Both the position numbers and the translations under genes were made by a program. Shown one piece after another: positions 1 through 10,586 of a DNA stretch of 64,000 nt. The notes beneath the pieces were generated by a model, which was not told the origin of the DNA, searched no databases, and was given only the letters and a program-made list of their open reading frames with translations. The first letter of the stretch is position 1, and the number at the start of each line of letters is the position of its first letter. Source of the stretch: Hetaerina americana (Eukaryota > Arthropoda > Insecta > Odonata > Calopterygidae); contig JAKTNV010000008.1 in NCBI GenBank assembly GCA_022747635.1, positions 134,501-198,500 on the forward strand. The letters run 5' to 3'.

Positions 1-286
1 GGCGTCCATGATACTTCCTCCAATGCTGAAGCTTGTAACTTGCTGTAATTTATCCTAGGCTGTGGGAACTCTTTGTCTCTAATTTTAGTTTTCACTTTCG
101 TGGACACCAGATCAAACCTACCCGTGCTATATATGATGCCTAAGGCCCGATGCTGATCTGTTATTTTTGCCCCCAAAATCGCACATTGAGTACTGCATAT
201 AACACATTAGTTTGTGCCATCTGTGAAATTGTGGGTTTTGAGTGATGATCCTGGCTCATGTGTTTCTCTTCTCTCCCCTCCTGAAG

Positions 287-561
287 GCCGGATCACCCTG
301 GAGATGGTCAACCAGAGGGACTTCCCAAGGGGTGAGAACCTTCGCGAGACGGTGAGTGTGGGAGGGGAGGGTACGCCCAGGGCCTTCTCTCGCCCCCCAC
401 CCGATGGACAGCGCTCAACCATCAATCCCAGGGGCTTTGGCTACATGGAGTTTGTGGCACTGGCTGATCTTGAGCCGGGTGGCTTCCTTGTCAATGACAT
501 GCTTGTTGTTAAAGTGTGTGTGGAGCAGAGTGACCGGGATTCCAGTCAAGTGAGAGGCTGA
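287..561 (+). CDS. TRAF6-like terminal coding exon (MATH/TRAF-C domain)
   Basis: This is the 3'-terminal coding exon of a TRAF-family adaptor; the rest of the gene lies left of the window. A pyrimidine-rich tract ending in CTGAAG at 286 gives a good splice acceptor, and the exon starts inside a split glycine codon (phase 1). About 91 residues follow to a TGA at 559-561. Visible landmarks are RITLEMVNQRD, then AFSRPP, NPRGFGY and FLVNDMLVVKV. The order FxRP..., NP(K/R)GFGY, then a 'F(I/L)xxDxLLVxxxV' strand is the end of the TRAF-C beta sandwich of TRAF6, which binds receptor or kinase peptides upstream of NF-kB and JNK signalling in the cytoplasm. The residues between RP and NPRGFGY are a few longer than in vertebrate TRAF6. 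The ATG at 214 that keeps the frame open upstream is intronic and is not a start. Another MATH-domain protein is possible but the GFGY strand favours TRAF6. Confidence 0.72.
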
Positions 562-707
562 GGCCTTAAAGCTTTCATTCACGCACACCTCATTTGAATC
601 AGCCACACTGACATGGCTGGGAAATTTTTTACCTGCATATTTAGGGAATTGTGAGCATTTAACAAATTAACAATATTGTATACATATTATATATTTTATT
701 ATTTTGT

Positions 708-713
708 AATAAA
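708..713 (+). terminator. Polyadenylation signal of the TRAF6-like gene
   Basis: AATAAA lies 147 bases after the TRAF6-like stop codon, in AT-rich sequence with T-rich sequence following. It is the first canonical signal downstream, so the 3' UTR would be roughly 160-180 bases. This is inferred from motif and position only. Confidence 0.55.
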
Positions 714-739
714 TGCTTTTTTCAATACCAAGTCAGATT

Positions 740-1640
740 GTATTTTAATAAGGGTTACATTTGATAAGGCCTTCGTAAGGTAAATACTACGATGACAGTA
801 GTGATATTAGACTTATTAGGATAGTTAGAAAATTAAAAATATGTTGTAAATAGAAAAAAATTTAATTTATTCTTTGTCATTTTATTTTAGAAACAGATTA
901 ATTAAACATTTTCCTATTTTTCTTGATATTTCTGTTGATATTTAGGTACTTTTTAGTTAAAGTGGAAGTACATCCATTTGCACTGGGGAAGTGAATTGCC
1001 AATCATACTTCATTCGTGATTGGGTTCTGAGATACAAAGAATACATTTTAAGAGTAAAGGCGATTTCGTCATTAGAAAACACATCAGAAAAAATTTTTAT
1101 TGATGTTTTTAGTTTTTTACAAACCTACAATACTTTTCTGCATAATTGCCTTTTACCTCAGCACATTTCATAATGCAGCTCCAGATTTGTAATCCCTCAG
1201 TGTAAAATTTTGCTGCCTGGCAATTGATCTAGTCGACATTAGTTCTCCACCAAGCCACCGTATCCAGTCCAAGAAGAATAGTCGCGAGGTGCAAGGCTGG
1301 GAAAGCAGGGTGCAGTCTAAAAATGTTTGTCCCTTCAATATTCTTTGCTCTTGCTGTTGGTTGGTTGATAAGCATTTTCAATACCCACCTTGCACACAAT
1401 TCCTGATATCCAATATATTCTGTTGCAAATTTCTTAAATAGTGGTGCATCCAGTCAAAGAAAATTTATTAGCCCAAGCAGTAATCATCAATCAGATTGCA
1501 GTTCCTGGTCAACATGTTGAACGATTTCATCGGTCAGATACTGGACCTGCTGTTCTACTCCTCATCATGGCTGTTTGTGAGGCCATTTTTTGACACCCTT
1601 ATCTAATCTTTTCTTCACTCTATAAATAAAGAAATATATG
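740..1640. other. Intergenic AT-rich stretch, nothing recognised
   Basis: I see no coding similarity, splice pairs, tandem repeats or recognisable element ends here. The 60-codon open frame at 991-1173 has ordinary AT-rich composition and no domain signature. Confidence 0.5.
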
Positions 1641-2335
1641 TAATCCGTGAACTCTTCCCAATTCTTCATAGCAGTTAGTCCAGATCACTTTCATTCCCAC
1701 ATAGTCCCTCTGTTTTGTTTAAATGCCCATTAAACTTGCGAGACATCTTCAAATCGACAAGACCACCTGCTGGACCCCCTGTCTCTTCCCCGCCCCTGTC
1801 TGCACCATGCAACCGCCTACGCTGCAAATGCTGCCATCTTCTAAGACCCTCCCTTACTACCGATTCCCAACCCAACGCCACTAACGCCTCAGAAAACGTT
1901 ATATACTGCCTCTCCTGTAACTTCTGCCCTACCTTCTACATGAGTGAATGAACAAGCACCCTTTCCCTCCACATGAATAACCACCCCACTACTCCACCAA
2001 ATCCCCAATCTTACTTAATCATCAAATCCCTACTCACACTGCTTCCCACGACCAATCTTCCAATGATTGCTTTTCTGTTTCGGTGATTGAAACACTTCCC
2101 AAATCTGCAAGTATCATAAAGGTGAGAACCCCTGAGATGGCGCATATCTGGGTGCTCCAGTCATTCAAATCTACCAGGCTTAACTCGGCCCACTGAATGC
2201 ATCTAATAGCCACCTATATATCCCCTCCCACCCCCTTGTCCAATTCCTATTGGCCCCTTACCTCACCTCCCCTCACCCCACCCACCACACACATCGCTCT
2301 TCTCGAGGACGTCATTCTGCTGATGAAGGCAGTGG
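1640..2335 (+). mobile_element. Penelope-like retroelement fragment (family 1), 3' part
   Basis: This is a degenerate 3' portion of a PLE, whose single ORF encodes a reverse transcriptase followed by a GIY-YIG endonuclease. The plus-strand translation from 1715 contains the conserved connector NLRDIFKST, then a cysteine-rich patch PCNRLRCKCCHLLRP, then VIYCLSCNFCPTFYM, which is the start of the GIY-YIG domain. In-frame stops and frameshifts follow near 1950 and 2040. Further on, EMAHIWV and FKSTRLNSAH match the C-terminus of the better copy at 42.7-43.6 kb. The pyrimidine-rich 3' UTR (about 2220-2290) also matches that copy. RT sequence upstream is missing, so it is a 5'-truncated dead copy. 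Confidence 0.75.
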
Positions 2336-2389
2336 TGCATTCGGTTTGAAAATGGCTGCACCAATGCCATTTGATGACTGCAAAGGTCG

Positions 2390-2670
2390 GCCTACACTTG
2401 TGATGGATGAACTGATGGTGAAAATCAACAAAAAAGTGATATAATGGCAGGGCTACGAGTATGGATCTCTTGCTAGTTGTGACTTGCAACACAGTGCTTT
2501 GACAGTGAGGCATAATTGCATGCTGGTGTAAACAAGTGGCTGGAATGTAGAGTGGCAGATTTATTCGGAGACAGAATTTGTTAAGCTTGTGTATCGCAAT
2601 AGTAAATGCCTCAATTTGTATGGCGACTATCCAGAAAAATAAAGAATGTGCTTTTCTAATATATGTAATA
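2390..2670 (+). mobile_element. Mariner relic, internally deleted
   Basis: The translation around 2390 (CKGRPTLVMDELMVKIN) looks like the region after the helix-turn-helix of a mariner transposase. Around 2570-2650 the text KCLNLYGDYPEK followed by a stop is the typical mariner C-terminus. The catalytic region between them is absent. The alignment is short and no terminal repeats were located, so the boundaries are approximate. Confidence 0.45.
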
Positions 2671-2769
2671 AAACTTTGTCTGAACGCTAGGTCATATTCT
2701 ACAAGAGTAGTTTGAAAGGTTCTTGGAATCAAAACCCGATGTCAGTGCTTGTGTAAACATGGAACATGT

Positions 2770-3806
2770 TAGTACTCTGGGAAGAGATCTATGGTGTGAA
2801 CGCGCCTCTGTTGTTGCTCCTGTGTGGTGATGGAAATGTTGAGATTTTCGAACTGTGATTAAATACTTTCTAAAGAAAGGCATGAAAGCAAAGGAAATTC
2901 ATGCTGACTTTCAGAACACTCTGCTCCTTCATATTGAACTGTTGCCCAAGTGGATGAACAAGTTAAAGTTTGGTCGGGACAGCTTAGATGATGATCTGTG
3001 TAGTGGTCGGCCATAAGGTGCCTCTACCCCAGAAATTATTAAAAAATGGCATAAAATGGTCGTGGAGGATACACGAATGAAAGTGCAAGGATTCGTTGAA
3101 GTTGTGGGGATGTCATCTGAATGGGCATATCACGTTTTAAAAGCGGAATTGGAAATGAGAAAATTATCTGCTGGCTGGCTGTCGTGACCTCTGATGCAGG
3201 ATGACAAACACACCAGAATGAACATTCCTGGACAATGTTCAACCCGTTTCGTGAGCAACCAAGATTTTCCGTGCTGGTTAGTGACTGTAGATGTAACTTG
3301 GGTCCACTACTATACCTCAAGAGACAAAACATTAGTCAAAGCAGTGGAAACCTGTTCATTCACCACCAACAAAGAAAGCAAAGGCAATATGTTTGTCCAG
3401 AAAGGTGATGGCTTCAGTTTTCTGGAATGCGAAAGGGATCCTGCTGATATGTTATATTCACGCTGGTCAAACAATTACTGGGCAATACTACACTAACCTC
3501 CTTGACCAACTACAGTGAAAGATACATGAAAAAAGGCCAGGTTCGGCTAGGAAGAAAGCCATCATTCATCAAGATAATGCATGCTCATGCTCACCATATT
3601 CGCCTGATTTGGCACCATCAGATTTCCACCTCTTCCCCTAGTTCAAAAATTTCCCAGGGGGTTGCAGATTCTCTTCAAACAAAGAACTAACGGCTCCAGG
3701 TATTTTGCAGGCCTTAATGAATCTAATTTTTGAGATGAGACCAAGAAATTGGAATATCGCTGGACCAAGTGCATTGGTGTGCTGAGAGACTACATTAAAA
3801 AGTAAG
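2770..3806 (+). pseudogene. Mariner transposase pseudogene
   Basis: This is a decayed copy of a mariner transposase, a DDD/E enzyme that cuts and pastes its element at TA sites. Across shifting plus-strand frames the landmarks occur in order: VIKYFLKKGMKAKEIHADFQNT (first helix-turn-helix), SLDDDLCSGRP, TPEIIKKWHKMV, KLSAGW, then a catalytic-type VDVTWVHYYTS at about 3285-3320 (the usual E is V). HQDNA occurs near 3570, SPDLAPSDFHLFP near 3600-3640, and a C-terminal RWTKCIG near 3765. Roughly 25 residues between HQDNA and SPDLAPSD are missing, so the D,D34D spacing is broken. Several stops and frameshifts confirm it is dead. Confidence 0.8.
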
Positions 3807-3886
3807 AAAGTTTCCCTGAGGTAAGTCATTTATTTCTATTCTATTCGGAGACCTTTAAATTACCCTTGAATGTGTGTAAATAAATG

Positions 3887-3887
3887 G

Positions 3888-3919
<32 letters not shown>

Positions 3920-4061
3920 TTATATATATACAGGTATATATATATATATACCTGTATATATATATATATGTATGTATATATATATATATACATATACATG
4001 TGTGGGTCTCTGTATATATATATACTAGTGTGGGTATATATATACACACACACAAACACAC
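3887..4061. repeat. Compound (TG)n/(TA)n/(CA)n microsatellite
   Basis: A (GT)n run passes into alternating TA with short GTAT and CAGG interruptions and ends in (CA)n. The overlapping open frames rich in YIYI on both strands are translations of this repeat and are not genes. Confidence 0.95.
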
Positions 4062-4104
4062 TGTCAAACACCTTTTTGAATTCTAAAAAACATGCAAAAT
4101 CGTT

Positions 4105-4640
4105 CTGATTGTATTCTATATTCCTCTGGATTAGTCATCTGCAATGGCACCACACGTGCCTCGTCCCTTTCTGAGCCCACTCCAAGTAATCATTTGCCCT
4201 TATATCTGTGCTCTTATTGAAGATGCTGAGTGTTGCTTAAGGTTTTGGGTATGATCAAATTTTGTTCTATAGTCCTCTTTTACAACTGCCATCTTCTTTT
4301 TTGGGGTAGGAACTACTGATATGATGAAATTTTCTGGCCACAGTCCTTTCTCATAAAGACTACTAATTAGTCCTTAAAAAAAAAACATTCCACCCAAATT
4401 TTCCTAAATACTTCAGTAGTTCCTAAGGGTATCTTATCTACCTACTGAGCTTTGTTTGCCTGCCATTCCCTTAAAACCACCATCTTGTCATGAAATATTT
4501 CTGGACCTAAGGTACGTGTATTTTCATCTATGTTATATTATCTTTGTTTTTGTTTGCTGGCCTAATATACTTACTATATAATTCTTCAAAGTATTGCTTC
4601 CATTTTCCTGCCTTATCTTTTATTGTTTCCTTGTATTTTC
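4105..4640 (-). mobile_element. Old RTE-like LINE relic
   Basis: The sequence aligns by eye with the reverse-transcriptase part of the minus LINE at 20.9-21.5 kb. Shared stretches include TCTATATTCCTCT, the CAATGGCA(T/C)CAC block, AAGTAATCATTTGCCC and CTATAGTCCTC. Many substitutions and small indels destroy all reading frames. It is far more diverged than the other copies, so it is an older insertion. Confidence 0.6.
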
Positions 4641-4781
4641 ACTTTTTACCTCCTCACAGTTCTTCTCTCCTAAAAAGTACTACAGTACCATAATTACTCT
4701 CTAGTCAAGGAATTTATATCTTGCGTTTTGATATGGTGTGCAATCTAGGTGTAAGGTTTGTCTCTTCACTGTCCTTTGACG

Positions 4782-4869
4782 TACACATTAAATGAATTGT
4801 TATGGAGTCCTTCCTATAAAAACCATACACATTAAATGAATTGTTATGGAGTCCTTCCTATAAAAACCA
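4782..4869. repeat. Perfect 44-bp tandem duplication
   Basis: Two adjacent 44-base units (4782-4825 and 4826-4869) begin TACACATTAAATG and end with TATAAAAACCA. They look identical, so the duplication is recent or an assembly artefact. Confidence 0.9.
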
Positions 4870-7154
4870 TCACCACTCTACAGGGAGGAATCAACACATT
4901 CTTGAAACTAGTATTCAGAAAACTTTGTAACATATCTTATGATGTACCATGCATGATGATGCTATGCAATTAATGAGTATAACTACTTTACTATGTGAGA
5001 GAGAGGTCATTGGCATAAATTTCTTACGTGAGCTTTGTAGTAATCTTCTGCACTGCCCTGATCTCCTTTAGTCATTATGTTTTAATGCGCCAAAAGTTAG
5101 CCCGAGAAAAAGTAAGTTATTCAAATTTAAGTTTTGTAGAAGAATTTATTCCTGTTTTGGTACCATTAATAGAATGATGAGACAATATAATGAACTGGCA
5201 AGTAACTTCGATGTACATTACATGTCACCATCCTCCTATAAATGGGCCTGCAAAGCTGCTCTGTAAAAACCTAATAGTAAGAACCCATTGCCAATCAGCA
5301 TTCACCTGTCACAAATTAGTTAATATTATCATTTGCACTTAATTTGGCAATTTTTAAGACAATACGTTTTTCGTCTTGATCTTGCTTAATATTCTTTAAT
5401 TTTGATTGTCTATCATAATTTGGGTTTTATTTAAAAAACTTGCCATCAATTGAATTTGTAGTTTGACACCTGGCAGTTGTTTGTAGGTATTTACTATTAT
5501 ATGAATGTGTTTATAAATAAATGTATATGTTCAATATACATGGGGAATGAGCAACAGCTCATGTATACTGTTTTCAATATATATCATATTTGTATTGGCA
5601 ACTATGTATTTTTCATTCAGGAAATAAGGGCAGAAGCCCATTAATAAAAATCTCATTATTAAACTTTCCTTTTATATATACACATATAATTAAAAACTAG
5701 GAGTATGTTCATCTTGTGGGTGTTCAGTAATTAAGTGGGGGCCAAGATCTATTGAATGCACCTGGTACCTATCTTTTGTGGATCAGATCATCTTGGATAT
5801 TGTAGCGTGCCCAAGCAGAAAGATATTGCCCTCCCGTACCGAATGTCCGTGAATTTCACAGAGTATATGGTCTCCTGATAAGAAGTGACTTCCATCAACT
5901 ATTGAACTAATTTACTTGGCACAGTCTCTCATCAAAATCATTCCAGCATTTCCCATCATGTGCTATGCTTTTCCATGGCTCAATGTTTTGCTTCCAGTAC
6001 TGCAAACAGCTAATTGAAGAATAAGTTTCTTTTTTCACTCTTGTATACGTGCCCTCCTGAGAGCGCCATTGACCATTTTTAAGTTTGGAAAGGTCTTGAA
6101 AGGAAATGGTTACTGTGTTTCATTAATAAAAGAAGCTCGGAGTGAACAATGATTCCGAGAGGATTATAACCAGAATGGCAAGACTAAGACTTTATTCTCA
6201 TTGAAACTGCCAAAAATACTCTGCATTCAGCCTCGGATGATGTTTTCAGTCAAGAAAAAAAAATGCTCAAAGCCAATGCAGGGGGATGCGACATCAAAAT
6301 TATTTCAGGAATACATTATTAGAATTGCAGCATCTTGTATGCTTAAATTGCCTAGTGATTAATAGTATTCCCAAAAATCATTTTGGAACATAGAAGTAAA
6401 AAATACAGAGCAACTGACAATTAATGCCCCAGGCCATTAAAAAATATCCTAAACAAATAGTGCAAGTAAGTTATATCACAGTTAGTGAATGAAATGCACT
6501 AGTTAATTTTCAGTTTCTCTATACTGCTCATGGCTCTGCCAGTATGTCATTTTTAAGGTGAGCTGTACCCTGTGCGCCAGGCATTCTTCCCCCTTCTCTC
6601 CTCATTGTAATTCACTGGAATACTCGAGACTTGTATGCCCCCATTGAAAATTACAATATGCTGAAACTACAGTTGGGACGGGAGAAGTATGTGAAATTTA
6701 AACGTTTTCCATTTAACCATTGCCACATGAACGCAATTTTAACAGTGATTCCTTCTATCTTCAATTATATTGCACAAGTGACATAAGGGCCTCCTCACAT
6801 GAAAAACTATCTTTACATTGGTAAAATGTTAATTTAGTCATTGTTGGAAATTGAGATAAAATTTGCTTGAAACAGGGGAAAGAATGCAATAGGGATGATA
6901 CTATTTGGTACACTAGGTGCTCTTAATTATCATCTTGAAAACTCACTTGTTCGCAAATAATAAAAAATAATTAAAGATACTATTGTATTCATATTAATAC
7001 CAAAATTAGGCTGTATACAAAATTAAAAATTTTAGTTCAATATTTATATTAGGACATATAAGAGGTGGCAACTTTAAGCGTGAAATCAACTTGAATTGAG
7101 CCTTGCCAAATTTTCTCATTTGCTGGTTGTGGGAGAGAAAATAGGAATTAGTTC
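4870..7154. other. Intergenic AT-rich region, no gene recognised
   Basis: No open frame of note, no recognised transposon protein and no obvious tandem repeat. The right end is the probable 3' flank of the minus-strand DCTD gene; I found no canonical AATAAA on that strand close to its stop. Confidence 0.45.
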
Positions 7155-7924
7155 TCATTTCTTTAAAGGAGTTGATGGCTGCTGATTCCAGTTGATTTCT
7201 GAGAAGTCTATCACTATTTGCTTACTCTCCGGAATGTGCTGCCTGCGGAAGGAAAGAATCATTACTATACAAAATTCATACCCGAGAAGAGAACACATCG
7301 TATCCTTTAATAATCAATATATGACTAAAGATTGTGTCCGAAGTGGCATCAAAAGGTTTTTAAGAGATTTAAGAAGTCATACATTCATTGTTGCCAAACG
7401 TGCTCACCGATACTTGATGCCAGCGGCGTCAAACATTCTTTTCGAAGCGATAGTTTCCACCTTGTGTGCATATTTATCCGACATATAAACTACCTCTTTG
7501 ATCCCCGACTGCGTTATTATCTTCGCGCACTCATTGCAGGGAAACAGAGCTACATACATCGTACAGCCTTTCACGTCTTTTGTGTTCTTGTTTAGGATGG
7601 CGTTCATTTCGGCATGGCAAACTGAAATAAATAAAATTCAATTCAGCGCTCATTTTTAATTTCTGCATTAATTAAAAACATTTAACTCTCACCGTATAAA
7701 TATTTATTATCAAGATCCTGCCGGGAACCCTTAGACCACGGGAACTCGTCATCGCTACAGCCAGTCGGCATTCCATTGTATCCCAAGCCGACGACTTTGT
7801 TTTCATCATTAACCACACATGCTCCCACTTGTGTGACAGGATCTTTACTTCTCTTTGCGGCAAGGAAAGCCATTGACATAAAGTAATCGCTCCAATTTAT
7901 ATAGTCCTCTCGTTTCTTATTCAT
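7155..7924 (-). CDS. DCTD: Deoxycytidylate deaminase (dCMP deaminase), three coding exons
   Basis: DCTD converts dCMP to dUMP in the cytosol, supplying thymidylate synthase. Coding exons on the minus strand are 7924-7693, 7621-7408 and 7242-7155. They join in phases 1 and 2 to give 534 nt, 177 residues plus TGA, the usual size for the family. Donors read CG|GTGAGA and CG|GTGAGC; acceptors read TTTCAG|T and CGCAG|G. Residues 1-77 include KRSKDP, QVGACVV and GLGYNGMP. Exon 2 carries the zinc and catalytic motif HAE (H80, E82) and PCNEC (C106, C109), followed by SDKY. Exon 3 supplies [10 protein letters not shown] and the C-terminus. Both zinc motifs are intact and no stops occur, so the gene should be functional. 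The ATG at 7924 lies nine bases after TTTCAG, suggesting a 5' UTR intron; a short upstream coding exon is the main alternative. Confidence 0.93.
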
Positions 7925-9068
7925 ATCCCTGAAATCATGGTTGGATAGTATTTTATCTATTGCATTACCCGCTCATTCTCAATGTCGATCGCATATATTG
8001 TCATACTTTACGCTGCCAGTGTTTGCCTCACTTATGTCCATTGCTTTGCTCCGACTGATTACAATGTCCGTCAATTTGTAATGTTGTGTTAGACAAAACA
8101 CTATGATTCTCCCCCTAACCGTTACAGTGCATAAATCTACAACTAAACCTGGAAATTAAAAGTCAATCGGGAAATCTTATATATAGATATATAACGCCTA
8201 AACGGTCTCCTGGAACTCTACGTCCTCCTCCGAAAACAAACCAAATTTCTAGCCACGATTGTCAAACTTTGCGCTGTGGTGACCGCTGACTATCGGAAAA
8301 CGTCATTTGTATGCTTTTTATCGGTGAAGCTAGGACGCTGCCGAGAACTCTACGATACCGAGCATTTTGGACATTAGCTTCCAATTGCCGACGCGTACGG
8401 CGCTAGCTGTTAAAATACTGTGGATAAATCGCACAATTGAATCCTTTTTTAGATAAAGTCACATCGATCGAGAAATAAATTTACAGATCACGTAAACCCA
8501 TGGCAAAAATTTTCTATCAAATACATAAAAAATTAATTTTTGTATAATAGATAGAAAAACGGCCACGATTGTTTTTTTGTGAATTAGGTCGTTCAAAAAT
8601 CAATACATTTGGTAGTTGAGTTTTAACTTTTCGCCATATTTTGAATTCTATATAAAAATTAAATCATCTCCAGACAGAATTCAGTTCCTCTTCTATCTTA
8701 AGGAACAAACAGTTTTTCTTTTGCATTGGGTTTTTAAGACGGGTGTGAACCAAGAGATTTAATATGTAACTAACTATTGAGGGAAGGATGATTTACATCC
8801 CTCTTCTTTTGCCCTTCGTAATGTTGACTGAACAGAACGGGGAGGGTCCATTTTACTCTTAATGGCCAAATCCCCCTTTCCTTTATACGCTTCCAGTCGG
8901 CTTCCCTTTAGTCCGTTTCGTACCATCTCATTATTCCTAGAAGAATTTTGGCGAATAAAGCTGGCTGTTCTCAGATGTTATAAAGTTAACCTACATACGA
9001 GTACATAAAATGTGTGCGTGTATGTATGCATAAAACGATTAATTTAATGCAAATTAATACTCGTAGTA
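7925..9068. other. Upstream flank of DCTD, nothing assigned
   Basis: The DCTD promoter and any 5' UTR exon should lie here on the minus strand. I cannot place a TATA box or initiator with confidence. No repeat or protein similarity is recognised. Confidence 0.4.
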
Positions 9069-9069
9069 G

Positions 9070-9372
9070 TAGTAGTATTTAGGGGAGGCGACCGACAGCT
9101 GAGGTCATTTGCACCATAGGGGATGGAGAGGAAAGGGTGGAGGGAAACCCGGCGTCGGCATTAGCCTACTCTTGGCGAAAGGCGCCAAGGGGTCCGCAGT
9201 TTAACGTCTCATCCGACGGACGCCGTACTCACTCAAAGTGCCCTCCACAAAGCCCCTCAAGTAGGGATCGAGATACCTCTGAAAAATATTCAACACCGCC
9301 GGGATTTGAACCCGGGCCCTCTGAGTGGGAAGCCAGTGCGTTAGCCCCCGCACCATCTCAATCCCAGCAAAT
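9070..9372 (-). mobile_element. tRNA-derived SINE, family B, copy 1
   Basis: On the minus strand the element starts with a tRNA-like head: an A-box-like GGGCTAACGCACTGG and a B-box GGGTTCAAATCCC. A body of about 220 bases follows, ending in (ACT)n, read as AGTAGTAGTAG on the plus strand at about 9065-9076. The body matches 61747-62042 nearly base for base, including GACCGACAGCTGAGGTCATTT and GGCGTCGGCATTAGCCTACT. That second copy defines the unit. Confidence 0.8.
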
Positions 9373-9409
9373 TAATACTCAACGATTATTATTACTATCC
9401 CTAATATAC

Positions 9410-10010
9410 CGGTGAAGGTAGGTTTTTGATGGATACAAACTACCAAAAGGTCTAGCGACAATTTCTTAGCTTCCTTTAACAAGACACAAACAAAATTCAG
9501 CTCTAGAAAAGGCCCAGTACATTCGAAGTCTTCAACACCCTATTACAACCAAAAACGCTCTAAATCCACCTCTCATGCCTGCTTTCCATTTATCTCAACA
9601 ATCCCCTTTCCTCCCCTCTCTCACTCTACTAAGTACTTCCTCATTTGTTTTCTTCTCTGTCCATTTCAACTTCTCCATTCTTCTCCACACCCACATTTCA
9701 AAAGCCTCCAGTCTAAGTCTATTCTCCTGCTTCAATGACCACGTTTCCGCGCCGTACCTAAGCGCCGCGCCATAGCTACGCACCATATAAAAATTTTTAC
9801 GAGTCTTTTCCTAATACCCTTACTCAATGTCCATGTCGTCAACTCCCTTCTTGTGAAAGCCTCTTTACCTAGCGCAATTCTTCTCCTTACGTCCAAACTA
9901 CTTTGATCGTGTTGGTCTAAAACACTTCCAAGATACGTACATTTTTCAAGATGCTCTAGTTTCTGCCATCCAGGAAAAGGGATAGGAACACATGCGTATA
10001 AAAGACGAAA
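9410..10010 (-). mobile_element. RTE-like LINE 3' fragment
   Basis: The minus-strand translation gives the C-terminal part of the RTE-like ORF: TYLGSVLDQHDQSS, RRRIALGKEAFTRRE, then GAETWSLKQENR and MWVWRRMEK. Frames shift twice. The 3' end carries the family's GGTGAAGGTAGGTTTTTGATGGA signature at 9410-9435. It is 5'-truncated near 10010. Confidence 0.8.
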
Positions 10011-10036
10011 AAAGGAGAATTGGGGAAGGCGGATCA

Positions 10037-10130
10037 CAAGTGTAAAAATATTTCCTTGACCGGGACTGGAACACCGGATCTTTCGACTTCGCGGACCGAT
10101 GCTCTAACCATTTAAGCTATCTAGGAAACG
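10037..10130 (-). mobile_element. tRNA-derived SINE, family C, head fragment
   Basis: Read on the minus strand it has a D-arm/A-box-like TAGATAGCTTAAATGGTTAG and a degraded B-box, then CCCGGTCAAGG and a T-rich stretch. It matches the tRNA-like heads at 56.6-56.9 kb. The B-box is mutated, so it is a decayed copy. Confidence 0.6.
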
Positions 10131-10269
10131 TAATTTACCCTGAAATCTGCGGAGGGTTTATGCAACCAAGTGCCCCTATTCTTTGACCTAGGTCTTGGAC
10201 GGGGAATACTGAGACTGGGGGGGGAGGCGCAGCATATGCTGGAAAGTGAATTAAAGATGGCAGTTAAGG

Positions 10270-10586
10270 GTGGGAATTTTAAAAGATCGGAAAGCTAGTA
10301 TATATGCGGATTCGCGAGTTCTCCCCTCTATATTGGTGGCTGACTCGGGATTGAGATTCTGGGATGGTAAGGGAGAAACACTGGTTGCATGAAAGGTTGC
10401 GGGAATTTGCGTGTGAAGGGATAGGAAGAGAAGAGAGTGAGGCAGAATTACAGGAGTGCCGGTGGTTGTTTATTCGAATGGACAAGGGGCAATGCATTCG
10501 CCTATGTAAAATAAAGTGCATTGTGTGCATGACAGAAGATAAATGATGTTTTTTGAGAGACAATTGGTAATTTGAGAGGCGTGGGA
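10270..10586 (-). mobile_element. PLE family 1, GIY-YIG part (left half of a split copy)
   Basis: The minus-strand translation reads HFILHRRMHCPLSIRINNH, the GIY-YIG helix region seen as ALSLRMNNH in the copy at 42.9 kb. It continues through a degraded C-terminal region with CFSLTIPE, equivalent to CFSVSVIE. It is the downstream half of the PLE that resumes at 11801. The two halves share a diverged duplicate of about 95 bases (10490-10586 and 11803-11888). Confidence 0.7.
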
